A stretch of 64,000 nt of DNA from Pleomorphomonas carboxyditropha (GCF_002770725.1 NZ_NQVN01000001.1:884384-948383), one strand, 5' to 3'. Positions 24,228 to 33,376 are shown, counted from the stretch's first letter. Numbers and translations: made by a program. The notes: generated by a model from the sequence alone, not told the origin.

Positions 24228-25747
24228 TACGCTGCCTCCCCGGTCGCGCCATGCGAAGCGATGGCCTTCATGATGTGGTCGGTGGAAATCTCGTCACCGG
24301 TCAGCTCGCTGACCATCTTGCGGTCCCTCAGCACGATGATGCGCGAGGAATAGCCGACGAGTTCGCCGAGCTCGGAGGAGATGACCAGCAGCGCCATGCC
24401 GCGCTCGCAGAGATCGATGATCAGGCGGATGATTTCGGCGTGGGCGCCGACGTCGATGCCGCGGGTCGGCTCGTCGAGGATCAGGAAGCGCGGGTTGGTG
24501 GCGAGCCAGCGGGCGAGCAGCACTTTCTGCTGGTTGCCGCCCGACAGGAACTTGATCGGCTTTTCCCGGTCGGACGTGCGGATGTCCAGGGCGGAGATAT
24601 AGCGGTCGGCGAGCGCCTCCTGCTCGGAGCGCGACAAGGGGCGCATCCAGCCGCGCTGGGCCTGCAGCGCGAAGATGATGTTCTCGCGCACGGAGAGGTC
24701 GCCGACGATGCCGTCGGTCTTGCGGTCCTCGGGGCAGAAGGCGAAGCCCTGGGCAATCGCCTTGCGCGGCGAGGTCATGGCGACCGGCGTGCCGGCGACG
24801 CTGATGGTGCCGCTGTCGGCGCGCTCGATGCCGAACACCAGTTGCGCCGTCTCGGTGCGGCCGGAGCCGAGCAGGCCGGCGATGCCCACCACCTCGCCCT
24901 GGCGGATGTCGAGGTCGAGCGGGTCGACGTTGCCGCGCTTGCCGAGCCCGCGCAGCGACACCAGCGGCTCGGATTTCGGGGTGTCGGGGTCGATGGTGCG
25001 CTTGATGTCGGATTCGAGCTGGCGGCCCAGCATCATCGAGACGAGCTTCAGGCGATCGAGGCCGGCCACCGGCACGGTGTCGATCAGGCGGCCGTTGCGC
25101 AGCACCGTGATGGTATCGGCGATCTCGTAGACCTGGTCGAGGAAATGGCTGATGAAGATGATGCCCATGCCGCGGGCGCGCAGTTGCCGGACCACGGCGA
25201 ACAGCATCTCCACCTCGTGGGCGTCGAGGCTGGCCGTCGGCTCGTCGAGCACCAGCACCTTGCCGGAGATGTCGACGGCGCGGGCGATCGCGACGACCTG
25301 CTGGATGGCGACCGAGAAATTGGCCAGCGGCGCGGTGACGTCGATATGCAGGCCGTAGGTGTCGAGGATGGCCCGCGAGCGGCGGTTCATCTCGCGCACG
25401 TCGGTGAGGCCGAAGCGCTTGGGCTGGCGCCCGAGGAACAGGTTCTCGGCAACCGTGAGGTTGGTCAGGAGGTTGACCTCCTGATAGACGGTGCCGATGC
25501 CGAGCTTCTGGGCGTCGACGACGTCGCGCGGGTAGATGGGCGTCCCTTCGAGCAGGACCTCGCCCTCGTCGCGGCGGTAGGCGCCGGTGATGATCTTGAT
25601 GAGCGTCGATTTGCCGGCGCCATTCTCGCCGAGCAGGGCATGCACCTCGCCGGCCTGCAGGGTGAAATCGACGTTCTCGAGCGCGGAAACGCCGAGGAAG
25701 GCCTTGCTGACTCCGCGTACGGATAGCAGCGGCTGAGCGTTCGCCAT
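24227..25747 (-). CDS. ytfR: Galactofuranose-type ABC transporter ATPase YtfR
   Basis: A 506-residue double-cassette ATPase. Cassette one has Walker A GENGAGKST and Walker B VLVLDEPTASLD; its signature is replaced by FSVAIQQVVAIARA. Cassette two has the family's degenerate P-loop GLLGSGRTE, signature LSGGNQQKVLLARWL and Walker B FLILDEPTRGID. It energises YtfT-YjfF. It lies 155 bases downstream of ytfQ and is tightly coupled to ytfT. Confidence 0.93.
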   Translation of the reverse strand: MANAQPLLSVRGVSKAFLGVSALENVDFTLQAGEVHALLGENGAGKSTLIKIITGAYRRDEGEVLLEGTPIYPRDVVDAQKLGIGTVYQEVNLLTNLTVAENLFLGRQPKRFGLTDVREMNRRSRAILDTYGLHIDVTAPLANFSVAIQQVVAIARAVDISGKVLVLDEPTASLDAHEVEMLFAVVRQLRARGMGIIFISHFLDQVYEIADTITVLRNGRLIDTVPVAGLDRLKLVSMMLGRQLESDIKRTIDPDTPKSEPLVSLRGLGKRGNVDPLDLDIRQGEVVGIAGLLGSGRTETAQLVFGIERADSGTISVAGTPVAMTSPRKAIAQGFAFCPEDRKTDGIVGDLSVRENIIFALQAQRGWMRPLSRSEQEALADRYISALDIRTSDREKPIKFLSGGNQQKVLLARWLATNPRFLILDEPTRGIDVGAHAEIIRLIIDLCERGMALLVISSELGELVGYSSRIIVLRDRKMVSELTGDEISTDHIMKAIASHGATGEAA

Positions 25748-25902
25748 GATAGCTGGTCCAACAATTGCCGTTCAAAGAAACGGGCCGCCCTCCGATGCGG
25801 CGGCCTCACCCCGAGGGACAAGCCCGCCGACAGCCGGAAAAGCGGCCCGGCAATGAAGAGGAGCGCCGCCCTTTCTGGACGGGGCGGCGCTCCGGGTCGG
25901 TA

Positions 25903-26859
25903 TCAGTAACCGAGGCCCTTCTTCTCGTCGTAGACCTTCTGCGGGTCGTCAGCCGGCGTGTAGAGCTTGGACTCGGTCTGGATCCACTTGGCGGGCTCCT
26001 TCTTGTCCTTGAGATAGGCGTCAAGGGCGTCGAAGGCCGGGCCGGCCATGTTGGGGGTCAGCTCGACGGTGGCGTTGGCTTCGCCGGCGATGAACGCCTG
26101 GAAGATGTCCGGCACGGCGTCGATGGAGACGACCAGGATGTCCTTGCCCGGCTGCAGGCCGGCTTCCTTGATCGCCTGGATGGCGCCGACGGCCATGTCG
26201 TCATTGTGGGCGTAGAGCGCGCAGATGTTCTTGCCGCCGTTCTCGGCCTTCAGGAAGGATTCCGCCACTTCCTTGCCCTTGGTGCGGGTGAAGTCGCCGG
26301 TCTGGCTGCGGATGATCTTCAGGTTGTCGTGGCCGGCAATGGCTTCCTCGAAGCCCTTCTTGCGGTTGATGGCCGGCGAGGAGCCGGTCGTGCCCTGCAG
26401 CTCGACGATGTTGCACGGCTTGTCGCCGACCGTCTTCACCAGCCACTCGCCGGCGACCTTGCCCTCGTGGACCTGGTCGGAGGTGACGGCGGTGAGGTAG
26501 AGGTCTTCCGGCGCGTCGATCTGGCGGTCGAGCAGGATCACCGGAATGTTGGCTTCCTTGGCTTCCTTGAGGACGGCATCCCAGCCGGTGGCGACCACCG
26601 GGGCGATCAGGATCGCGTCGACGCCTTGGGCGATGAACGACCGGACGGCCTTGATCTGGTTCTCCTGCTTCTGCTGGGCGTCGGCGAACTTCAGGTCGAT
26701 GCCGCGCTTCTGCGCTTCCAGCTTGGTGACGCTCGTCTCGGCGGCGCGCCAACCGGATTCGGAACCGATTTGCGAGAAGCCGACGGTCAGCGCAAAGGCG
26801 GACGAAACGGAAAGAGCCGTCGCAAAGGCGGTCGCGGCGAGCAAATTAAGCGTGCGCAT
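25903..26859 (-). CDS. ytfQ: Galactofuranose-type substrate-binding protein YtfQ
   Basis: A 318-residue periplasmic protein with a signal peptide of about 23 residues (ending SSAFA). It matches my memory of E. coli YtfQ closely: LTVGFSQIGSESGWRAAE, ADAQQKQENQIKAVRSF, IAPVVATGW, CNIVELQGT and ANATVELTPNMAGPAFDAL. E. coli YtfQ binds galactofuranose best and also galactose and arabinose pyranoses, which suits the araA/araD and galK/galT neighbours. ATG 26859 follows GGAGGAAAGA; an ATG four codons upstream is less likely. Confidence 0.94.
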   Translation of the reverse strand: MRTLNLLAATAFATALSVSSAFALTVGFSQIGSESGWRAAETSVTKLEAQKRGIDLKFADAQQKQENQIKAVRSFIAQGVDAILIAPVVATGWDAVLKEAKEANIPVILLDRQIDAPEDLYLTAVTSDQVHEGKVAGEWLVKTVGDKPCNIVELQGTTGSSPAINRKKGFEEAIAGHDNLKIIRSQTGDFTRTKGKEVAESFLKAENGGKNICALYAHNDDMAVGAIQAIKEAGLQPGKDILVVSIDAVPDIFQAFIAGEANATVELTPNMAGPAFDALDAYLKDKKEPAKWIQTESKLYTPADDPQKVYDEKKGLGY

Positions 26860-27384
26860 TCTTTCCTCCACAAAAAGTTATCGGAAATGACTTGGCCTGA
26901 CAGGCCTTTTTCTCCGCAGCCGGCCTCCACACCGGCGAGGGGAAACTTAGCTCACACGACTTTTGAGAGAAAGAGACAAATCAGCCTTCTTCATAGAAAA
27001 TTCTGCTGAATGGATGGGGTAGCCGGCATATACTAAGGTATAATATCCCTATGGATAGGGAAATTTGTGCGATTTACTCTTGCCAGACGCGGCGGGAAAC
27101 GCCGGGTTGCATTGTTGAGCGCTCGACTCTTGTTCGGAACGATCCGCCATCGCAAAAACCTTGGAATGTATAGTTCATTCCGGGAATGCGCGATGTGTTT
27201 CCAAAATTCGGGCCGGAAAATTTCCGACGCCGCAGGGCAGGAATCCGTGCCGGTACCATCCTCTACACCGCACGGGAATCCTATAAGTTTTTCGATGGAA
27301 TAGTTTACAGCCGGCGCGCTCGCGCGCCCTTTGGGCAAGGCTTCCGTCCATATTCGCAGCAGGATGTTCCGTCGCCGCCGGATG
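26860..27384. promoter_or_regulatory. ytfQ upstream region (525 bases) with two adjacent dyads
   Basis: No convincing gene is present; short open frames on both strands (for example 27067-27303) lack ribosome sites and family features. The region is AT-rich compared with its neighbours. Two operator-like dyads stand side by side: TATAC-N4-GTATA (27029-27042) and TCCCTAT-GG-ATAGGGA (27046-27061), 170-200 bases upstream of ytfQ. They most likely regulate the importer operon. Confidence 0.55.
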
Positions 27385-28095
27385 TCAGCCCTGCGAGGCC
27401 ACGCAAGGCCCGAAGACCGCGATGAAACTCGCCTTCAGGGCGGCATCGGCATCCGCCATGGCGACCGGCAACCCCAGATCGACGAGGCTGGTGACGCCGT
27501 GTCCCCGGATGCCGCACGGCACGATGCCGGCGAAATGCCGAAGGTCCGGCTCGACGTTGAGGCTGATGCCGTGGAAGGTGACCCAGCGGCGGACGCGAAT
27601 GCCGATGGCGGCGATCTTGTCCTCGGCGCCGTCTCCCTTGTCGGGCCGCCGAACCCAGACGCCGACGCGGTCCTCGCGCCGCTCGCCGCGAACGTTGAAC
27701 GAAGCCAGCGCGCCGATGATCCAGCGCTCCAGCGCCGCCACGAAGGCCCGGATGTCCTTGCTGCGCCGTTCGAGATCGAGCATCACGTAGGCCACCCGCT
27801 GGCCGGGGCCGTGATAGGTATATTGTCCGCCGCGCCCGGTCCGGTGGACGGGAAAGCGGCCGGGCTCGACGAGGTCGGCGGGGTCGGCGCTGGTGCCGGC
27901 GGTATAAAGGGGAGGGTGCTCGACCAGCCAGACGAGCTCCGCGGCCCGTCCCTCGGCAATGGCGGCGACGCGCTCCTCCATGAAGGCGACGGCGGGTTCG
28001 TAGTCGACAAGCCCCGGCTCGATCCGCCACTCGACCGGCGGCGAACCGGGGATGGCGTGCATGTCCGTCTCGATTTCGGATCGATCGTTAACCAT
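27385..28095 (-). CDS. lipB: Lipoyl(octanoyl) transferase
   Basis: A 236-residue enzyme moving octanoyl groups from acyl carrier protein to lipoyl domains of dehydrogenases. The substrate motif [15 protein letters not shown] (residues 85-99), catalytic Lys160 ([10 protein letters not shown]) and catalytic Cys194 ([10 protein letters not shown]) are present. The N terminus (first 20 residues) is longer than minimal; ATG at residue 12 is an alternative start. It stands as a single gene. Confidence 0.95.
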   Translation of the reverse strand: MVNDRSEIETDMHAIPGSPPVEWRIEPGLVDYEPAVAFMEERVAAIAEGRAAELVWLVEHPPLYTAGTSADPADLVEPGRFPVHRTGRGGQYTYHGPGQRVAYVMLDLERRSKDIRAFVAALERWIIGALASFNVRGERREDRVGVWVRRPDKGDGAEDKIAAIGIRVRRWVTFHGISLNVEPDLRHFAGIVPCGIRGHGVTSLVDLGLPVAMADADAALKASFIAVFGPCVASQG

Positions 28096-28214
28096 TCGGT
28101 AACCTTATGCCGTAAACACTCGGCGGACGACGATGCGCGGCTCGCCGCTTCGTGTTCCGGGTGGCGCCGGCGGTCGTCGGGGGTATGGTGCCGGCGATAC
28201 GGAAGATAGGACCG

Positions 28215-28481
28215 ATGGCCACTTTGGAGAAGATCAAAGTCGAGATCTCTGTCGTGCTCGGCGGGCAGACCATGCCCATCCACCAGCTCTTGCGGATGGG
28301 CCGGGGCGCGGTGATCGAGCTCGACCATTCGGCCGACGACGACGTGGATATCCTTGCCAACAATCTGCCGGTGGCGAAGGGGCAGGTGGTGCTGAAGGGC
28401 GATCGCGTCACGGTGTCGATCACCGAGGTTCTGGCCCGTCCGGCCTCCTACCGCCGCCTCGACGACGTCGTGAAGATCTGA
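28215..28481 (+). CDS. fliN: FliN-like motor switch (SpoA domain) protein, solitary
   Basis: An 88-residue protein made almost wholly of a SpoA/FliN C-terminal domain (VEISVVLGGQTMPIHQLLRMGRGAVIELD and the following DILANNLPVAKGQVV). FliN forms the lower part of the flagellar C-ring with FliM. This copy lacks the N-terminal extension of usual FliN proteins and has no flagellar gene near it. ATG 28215 is chosen; the frame is open upstream to 28152. It may be the true motor FliN placed outside the flagellar cluster or a paralogue with another role. Confidence 0.82.
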   Translation: MATLEKIKVEISVVLGGQTMPIHQLLRMGRGAVIELDHSADDDVDILANNLPVAKGQVVLKGDRVTVSITEVLARPASYRRLDDVVKI

Positions 28482-28609
28482 GGGATTTTTCCCGGATTCC
28501 AGCGGTTTTTCCGCTGCTGGCAAAATTCTTCTTGCCTCCCTCTTGTGCCTCGGGGAATCTCTTGCTAGATACCCGGCGCCGGCCCGGAAGGGGCGGCATC
28601 TACCACGAT

Positions 28610-28694
28610 GCGGTCGTGGCGGAATTGGTAGACGCGCAGCGTTGAGGTCGCTGTGTCGCAAGACGTGGAAGTTCGAGTCTTCTCGACCGCACCA
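28610..28694 (+). tRNA. tRNA-Leu (anticodon GAG), CCA encoded
   Basis: The 85-base sequence has acceptor arms GCGGTCG/CGACCGC, anticodon stem CAGCG/CGCTG with loop TTGAGGT (anticodon GAG, reading CTC/CTT), a class II variable arm, a T-loop AGTTCGAGTCT and encoded CCA (28692-28694). Confidence 0.97.
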
Positions 28695-28700
28695 TTCAAG

Positions 28701-28724
28701 ACCGGTCCCCAGGGGCCGGTTTTT
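28701..28724 (+). terminator. Terminator of tRNA-Leu
   Basis: ACCGGTCCCC and GGGGCCGGT can pair with one bulged T and are followed by TTTTGA, seven bases after the tRNA end. Confidence 0.75.
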
Positions 28725-28908
28725 GATTCCGAGGGGTCGGATTCGCGTTGCGGCACGGGTCTGCCCGGACCGTCGGGCGCCATGCCGTCCAACCGGAATT
28801 TCTCCCTTGCGCCATCCGGTTTGTCGGCTTTAACTCCGGCCCTGCGGTGCCGACCGTCGCCGTCGATTCAACCTGTTCGCCACCTCAAGCCCCGCAGGGA
28901 GACGCGCC

Positions 28909-30321
28909 ATGGCCGGAGCCGAGCCCAACGCGCCTGAAACGCTCAACGTCGACGGCTTGCCGCCGCTTCGGACGGACGAGGGCGAACTGGATCCGCTTTT
29001 CCTCGACGCCATTCGCGCGGCAATCGAGGCGGCCGATGCCCGCACCGTCGAGGCGCTGGCCGCCGATCTGCACGAGGCCGACGTCGGCGACATCATCGAG
29101 GCGTTGTCGGCCGACGAGCGGGCGCCCTTCATCCAGTTGCTCGGCGAGCATTTCGACTTCACGGCGCTGACCGAGGTCGACGAGACGGTTCGCGTCCAGC
29201 TCATCGAGGAACTGCCGCCCGACGCGGTGGCCGAGGGCGTGCGCGACCTCGATTCCGACGATGCCGTCTACATCCTCGAGGACCTCGACGACGAGGACCA
29301 GGAGGAAATCCTCGCCAAGCTGCCGGCGCTCGACCGCATGGCTCTGCGGCGCAGCCTCGATTTTCCCGAGGAGACGGCCGGTCGGCGCATGCAGACCGAT
29401 TTCATCGCCGTGCCGCCGTTCTGGACCGCCGGGCAGACCATCGACTACCTGAGGGAGCAGAAGGACCTGCCCGACGAGTTCTACGAGGTGTTCGTCATCG
29501 ATCCCGGCTTCCGCTTTCTCGGCGCCGTGGCGCTCAATCGGCTGCTGCGGGCGCCGCGCGTCGTCAAGATGGCCGACATCATGAACGACGAGCGGCAGCG
29601 GGTGCTCGCCACCGACGACCAGGAGGACGTGGCGCGCATGTTCGAGCGCTACAACCTCGTCTCGGCGGCCGTGGTCGACGAGGCGGAGCGGCTGGTCGGC
29701 GTCATCACCGTCGACGACGTGGTCGACGTCATCCAGGCCGAGGCGGAGGAGGATATCCGCGCGCTGGCCGGCGTCGGCGACGAGGAGATTTCCGACTCCG
29801 TATTCTACGCGCTGAGGACGCGCTGGGTCTGGCTGCTGGTCAACATGGCGACCGCCTTCCTCGCCTCGTCGGTGATCGGCATGTTCTCCGATTCCATCTC
29901 GAAGATGGTGGCGCTCGCCGTGCTGATGCCGATCGTCGCCTCGATGGGCGGCAACGCGGCGACGCAGACCATGACGGTGACGGTGCGGGCGCTCGCCACC
30001 CGCGATCTCGATACCCACAATGTTTGGCGGATTTTCGGTCGGGAATTAAGCGTTGGTTTACTCAACGGCGGCAGTTTTGCAGTGATCGTCGGGTCGGCGG
30101 CCGCGCTTTGGTTCCAGGATCCGCTCCTTGGAGGCGTGATCGGCGCTGCGACGATCGTCAACCTGTTGTCCGCGGCGACGGCCGGCATCCTGATACCCCT
30201 GGCATTCGAACGGTTCGACATCGATCCGGCGGTCGCCTCGGGGGTGTTCGTGACGATGATAACCGACGTCGTGGGGTTTCTGGCGTTCCTCGGGCTCGCG
30301 TCATGGATTTTGCTTGGGTGA
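28909..30321 (+). CDS. mgtE: Magnesium transporter
   Basis: A 470-residue MgtE channel. It has an acidic helical N domain (about 45-150, with HEADVGDIIEALSADER), two CBS domains (about 155-275) that sense Mg2+, and five membrane helices in the last 170 residues, including MPIVASMGGNAATQT, the pore-lining segment with the metal site. Full length for the family. The last 19 bases overlap the start of the lysozyme-like gene in another frame. Confidence 0.95.
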   Translation: MAGAEPNAPETLNVDGLPPLRTDEGELDPLFLDAIRAAIEAADARTVEALAADLHEADVGDIIEALSADERAPFIQLLGEHFDFTALTEVDETVRVQLIEELPPDAVAEGVRDLDSDDAVYILEDLDDEDQEEILAKLPALDRMALRRSLDFPEETAGRRMQTDFIAVPPFWTAGQTIDYLREQKDLPDEFYEVFVIDPGFRFLGAVALNRLLRAPRVVKMADIMNDERQRVLATDDQEDVARMFERYNLVSAAVVDEAERLVGVITVDDVVDVIQAEAEEDIRALAGVGDEEISDSVFYALRTRWVWLLVNMATAFLASSVIGMFSDSISKMVALAVLMPIVASMGGNAATQTMTVTVRALATRDLDTHNVWRIFGRELSVGLLNGGSFAVIVGSAAALWFQDPLLGGVIGAATIVNLLSAATAGILIPLAFERFDIDPAVASGVFVTMITDVVGFLAFLGLASWILLG

Positions 30322-31130
30322 AGAAGGCGTTTCGGACGAAGCGGCGACGCGGCGGCAAGCCGCCGGCGCCGACCGGCATGGGCCGCTGGACCGGCCTCGC
30401 AGCCCGCCTCGTCAATCCGCTCGCCCTCGGTTCGCTGGCCTTCGGCCTCTCGGCCTGCGCGCTGTTCGATTTCGGCCCGCCGGGCCCCGACGACTACCCG
30501 GTGAAGGGCATCGACGTCTCCTATTATCAGGAGGACATCAACTGGCGCTCGGTGGTGGCCGACAACACCGCCTTCGCCTGGCTGAAGGCCACCGAGGGCG
30601 GCGACTGGTACGATCCGAAATTCGACGCCAACTGGTATGGCGCCGCCATGGCGGGCCTGCCGCGCGGCGCCTATCATTTCTGGTATTTCTGCCGGCCGGC
30701 GATGGAGCAGGTGAGCTGGTTCCTGCAACACGTGCCTTACGATCCTTACGCGCTGCCGCCGGTGCTGGATATCGAGTGGGTCAATTCCAAGACCTGTCCG
30801 GGTCATCCGCCGCGCGAGGTGATCATTTCCGAAGTCCGAATCTGGCTCGACGCCATCGAGCGCTACTACGGCAAGCGGCCGATCATCTATACGTCGATCA
30901 GCTTCTACAACGACCGCCTCCGGGGGGCTTTCCCGGGCTATTTCATCTGGATCGCCTCCTACAAGGGGCATCCCATCGTGCGCGATCCCAGCCTGCGCTG
31001 GAACTTCTGGCAGCATACCGAGGCCGGCCGGGTCTCCGGTATCCGGGGGCGGGTCGACCGCAACGTCTTCAACGGCTCGGTGCGCGAATGGCAGGCTTTC
31101 CTGCAAGGACGGCTCCGTCCGGAGAGCTAG
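30303..31130 (+). CDS. GH25 (lysozyme-like) lipoprotein
   Basis: A 275-residue protein with a glycoside hydrolase family 25 domain starting KGIDVSYYQEDINW (Asp71) and containing VLDIEWVN, the acidic catalytic segment. GH25 enzymes cleave peptidoglycan. Residues 38-52 are hydrophobic and end LSAC, a lipobox with Cys52, so it is probably a lipoprotein anchored in the cell envelope; the N-terminal 37 residues are unusually basic (FRTKRRRGGK). It overlaps mgtE by 19 bases and has no clear ribosome site, so translation may be coupled to mgtE; a GTG at 30318 is an alternative start. Confidence 0.85.
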   Translation: MDFAWVKKAFRTKRRRGGKPPAPTGMGRWTGLAARLVNPLALGSLAFGLSACALFDFGPPGPDDYPVKGIDVSYYQEDINWRSVVADNTAFAWLKATEGGDWYDPKFDANWYGAAMAGLPRGAYHFWYFCRPAMEQVSWFLQHVPYDPYALPPVLDIEWVNSKTCPGHPPREVIISEVRIWLDAIERYYGKRPIIYTSISFYNDRLRGAFPGYFIWIASYKGHPIVRDPSLRWNFWQHTEAGRVSGIRGRVDRNVFNGSVREWQAFLQGRLRPES

Positions 31131-31388
31131 GACGCGGCAAGACGGGAATCCGTCTTCCCTAAAAAGCAGTGCGATATCGACCGGCTGTAACCTGCCGAGA
31201 GAAACCGCCTGCGGCATCTGTCGCTCGTCGCCCGGCGTGCTTATCTCGAGCGATGAGCGCGCCGTTCACCCTGTCCGTCCGGTCGGGTTGCCGTCTGCTC
31301 CCCTGATGGGATACGAATGGATCCATCAGGATTTGCGAGTCCCGAGGCCCGACCCTTCGTCGCGGCCGCCACCCACGAGAAGGTCCAC

Positions 31389-32012
31389 ATGATTTCCAAG
31401 GATCAGGAATACGTCCGCTTCGACGACGAGGAAGAGGAGCAGGACGAGAAGGCCAAGGACGCGGCCCCCGCCCCGCAGGTCGACAAGTATCTCTTCAAGT
31501 CGCGCACGGTTCTGATCACCGGCCAGGTGACCCAGGACATGGCCAAGGACGTGACGTCGCGCCTGCTGGCGCTGGCCGAGGCGAGCGCCACCGATCCGAT
31601 CACCGTCATCGTGTCGTCGCCCGGCGGCCACGTCGAATCCGGCGACATGATCCACGACATGATCGGCTTCGTGGCGGCCCCGGTGAACATCATCGGCACG
31701 GGCTGGGTGGCGAGCGCCGGCGCGCTGATCTACGTGTCGGTGCCCAAGGAGCGCCGCTTCTGCACGCCCAACACCCGCTTCCTTCTGCACCAGCCGTCCG
31801 GCGGTACCGGCGGCATGGCCACCGACATCGAGATCCAGGCGCGCGAGATCATCAAGATGCGCGATCGCCTCAACCGGATCTTCGCCGAAGCCACCGGCCA
31901 GCCTGTCGAGCGCATCGAGAAGGATACCGATCGCGACTACTGGATGAGTGCCGAGGAGGGCATCGCCTATGGTCTCGTCGGCCGGGTGGTGCGGACCGCT
32001 TCGGACATCTGA
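31389..32012 (+). CDS. ClpP-like serine protease
   Basis: A 207-residue ClpP-family protein. Ser109 ([10 protein letters not shown]), His134 (FLLHQPSGG) and Asp182 ([11 protein letters not shown]) occupy the catalytic positions. The Ser context differs from the usual ClpP MAASMGAF, so this is a diverged paralogue and not the housekeeping ClpP. The first 30 residues are strongly acidic ([14 protein letters not shown]). ATG 31389 follows GAGAAGG; an upstream in-frame ATG (31317) is less likely. No ClpX/ClpA partner lies beside it. Confidence 0.88.
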   Translation: MISKDQEYVRFDDEEEEQDEKAKDAAPAPQVDKYLFKSRTVLITGQVTQDMAKDVTSRLLALAEASATDPITVIVSSPGGHVESGDMIHDMIGFVAAPVNIIGTGWVASAGALIYVSVPKERRFCTPNTRFLLHQPSGGTGGMATDIEIQAREIIKMRDRLNRIFAEATGQPVERIEKDTDRDYWMSAEEGIAYGLVGRVVRTASDI

Positions 32013-32021
32013 GACAACCAT

Positions 32022-32047
32022 GGGGCGGCCGGATGCGCCGCCCCTTT
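32022..32047 (+). terminator. Terminator after the clpP-like gene
   Basis: GGGGCGGC (32022-32029) pairs with GCCGCCCC (32037-32044) around seven bases and is followed by TTT, ten bases after the stop codon. Confidence 0.7.
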
Positions 32048-32141
32048 CATCAGGCATTGCCGACCCCGGCGGGTGGCCCCGTTCCGCGGGTCACGCCCAT
32101 GCCGGGAACATACAGGCCGCGTGTCGACCGGGAGGACGAGA

Positions 32142-32483
32142 TTGTCCGGCTTTGGAAAGATTGCCCTTTCGATCGGCTTCTGCCTTTCGGCCGGGGTAGC
32201 GCTGGCTCAGTCGGCCAGTCCGTATGACATGACCTATGCGCTCCGCGAAGGCAAGCCGACGCCGCTTTACGCCGACATGAGCGAGAAGGCGGCAAGGAAG
32301 AGTACCATCCCCGGCGATGCCAAGGGCATCGTGCTGCGGTGGTGCCGCGACGAGATCCCCTTCGGGTCCTGGCAGTTCGGCAGCCGGAAGGCTCAGCTTG
32401 CCCTGCTCGATGCACGGTGGTGCGAAATCTCCTACAATGGCGCCGTCGGCAACGTGCCCGGCAAGGTTCTGACTCCGCAGTAG
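32142..32483 (+). CDS. Secreted SH3-like domain protein, TTG start
   Basis: A 113-residue exported protein. TTG 32142 is chosen because GGAGG at 32131-32135 sits six bases before it and translation then begins with a proper signal peptide ending VALAQ. An ATG start at 32073 would place 23 unrelated residues before it. The mature part (RWCRDEIPFGSWQF, WCEISYNGAVGNVPGKVL) resembles a bacterial SH3-like fold with two Cys that may form a disulfide. Such proteins usually bind cell-wall material. The specific family is not certain. Confidence 0.72.
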   Translation: MSGFGKIALSIGFCLSAGVALAQSASPYDMTYALREGKPTPLYADMSEKAARKSTIPGDAKGIVLRWCRDEIPFGSWQFGSRKAQLALLDARWCEISYNGAVGNVPGKVLTPQ

Positions 32484-32521
32484 TCCGAGCCCGGTATGCC
32501 TGGAGAAGGAGGGCCGGCGAG

Positions 32522-33322
32522 GTGTTCTATGTGCTCTCCAAGCTCGGCTTCCTGTTCCTGCGCCCGTCCAACGCGCTTATCTTGGCGCTGTTGCTCGGCG
32601 CGGCGTTGCGGCTGTTCGGTTGGCGGCGGCGTGGCGCCGAACTGATCGGCATCGCGCTCGGCGTTCTTGTGGTCTGCGCCTGGACCGGCGTCCCGACGCT
32701 GCTGCTGCGGCCGCTCGAACAGCGATTCCAGATGCCGGCCGATCCCGGTCACCTCAATCCCGCCGGCATTCTGGTGCTGGGCGGCGTGATCGACACCGGA
32801 CTGACGACCGAGCGGCGTTCGACCGAGCTGATCGACGGCGCCGAACGGGTGATCGTTGCCGCCGAGCTTGCCCGGCGATATCCGCAGGCCCGCATCCTGC
32901 TGTCGGGCGGCTCGAACGGTGTTTTTGCCAATGACGAAATCGCCGAATCCGTCCTTGCCCGCGACCTGCTGATCGAGTTCGGCGTGCCGGCCGGCCGAAT
33001 CACCATCGAGGACCGCTCGCGCAACACGCACGAGAACGCCGTCTTCAGCTTTGCCGCCGTCGAGCCGACGCCGCGCGATCAGTGGCTGCTGGTGACTTCG
33101 GCCTTCCACATGCCGCGCGCCATCGGCACGTTCCGCGCCGCCGGCTGGAATGGCGTGGTGGCGTGGCCGGTCGACTACCGCAATGGCGCCGATACCAGTT
33201 GGTTCGGCGGCCGTACCGCCGCCGAGGGCCTGACCATGACCGACATGGCGGTCCGCGAATGGATCGGCCTCATCGCCTACCGCTTCGCCGGCTACACGGA
33301 CGCCTTGCTGCCGCGGCCCTGA
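32522..33322 (+). CDS. YdcF/DUF218 family membrane protein
   Basis: A 266-residue protein with two N-terminal membrane segments (about 15-32 and 39-58) and a DUF218 domain (GILVLGGVIDTG, RILLSGGSNG, EDRSRNTHENAVFS, LVTSAFHMPRA). Members such as ElyC/SanA act in envelope polysaccharide or lipid-carrier metabolism. GTG 32522 is chosen because AAGGAGGG (32507-32514) precedes it at the right distance and no good ATG exists. It lies 38 bases after the SH3-like gene. Confidence 0.86.
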   Translation: MFYVLSKLGFLFLRPSNALILALLLGAALRLFGWRRRGAELIGIALGVLVVCAWTGVPTLLLRPLEQRFQMPADPGHLNPAGILVLGGVIDTGLTTERRSTELIDGAERVIVAAELARRYPQARILLSGGSNGVFANDEIAESVLARDLLIEFGVPAGRITIEDRSRNTHENAVFSFAAVEPTPRDQWLLVTSAFHMPRAIGTFRAAGWNGVVAWPVDYRNGADTSWFGGRTAAEGLTMTDMAVREWIGLIAYRFAGYTDALLPRP

Positions 33323-33376
33323 GGCGATGCTTTATGCCAATTCGCAAGGATGCTGACGCATCCGCTCATTGAGATC

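Noticed and set aside
27067..27303. A 78-codon open frame in the ytfQ upstream region.
   Set aside because: No ribosome site, no recognisable features and overlap with another open frame on the opposite strand.
31139..31156. Hairpin AAGACGG-GAAT-CCGTCTT after the GH25 gene as a terminator.
   Set aside because: The base run that follows is A-rich on the plus strand, so it lacks a U-tail.
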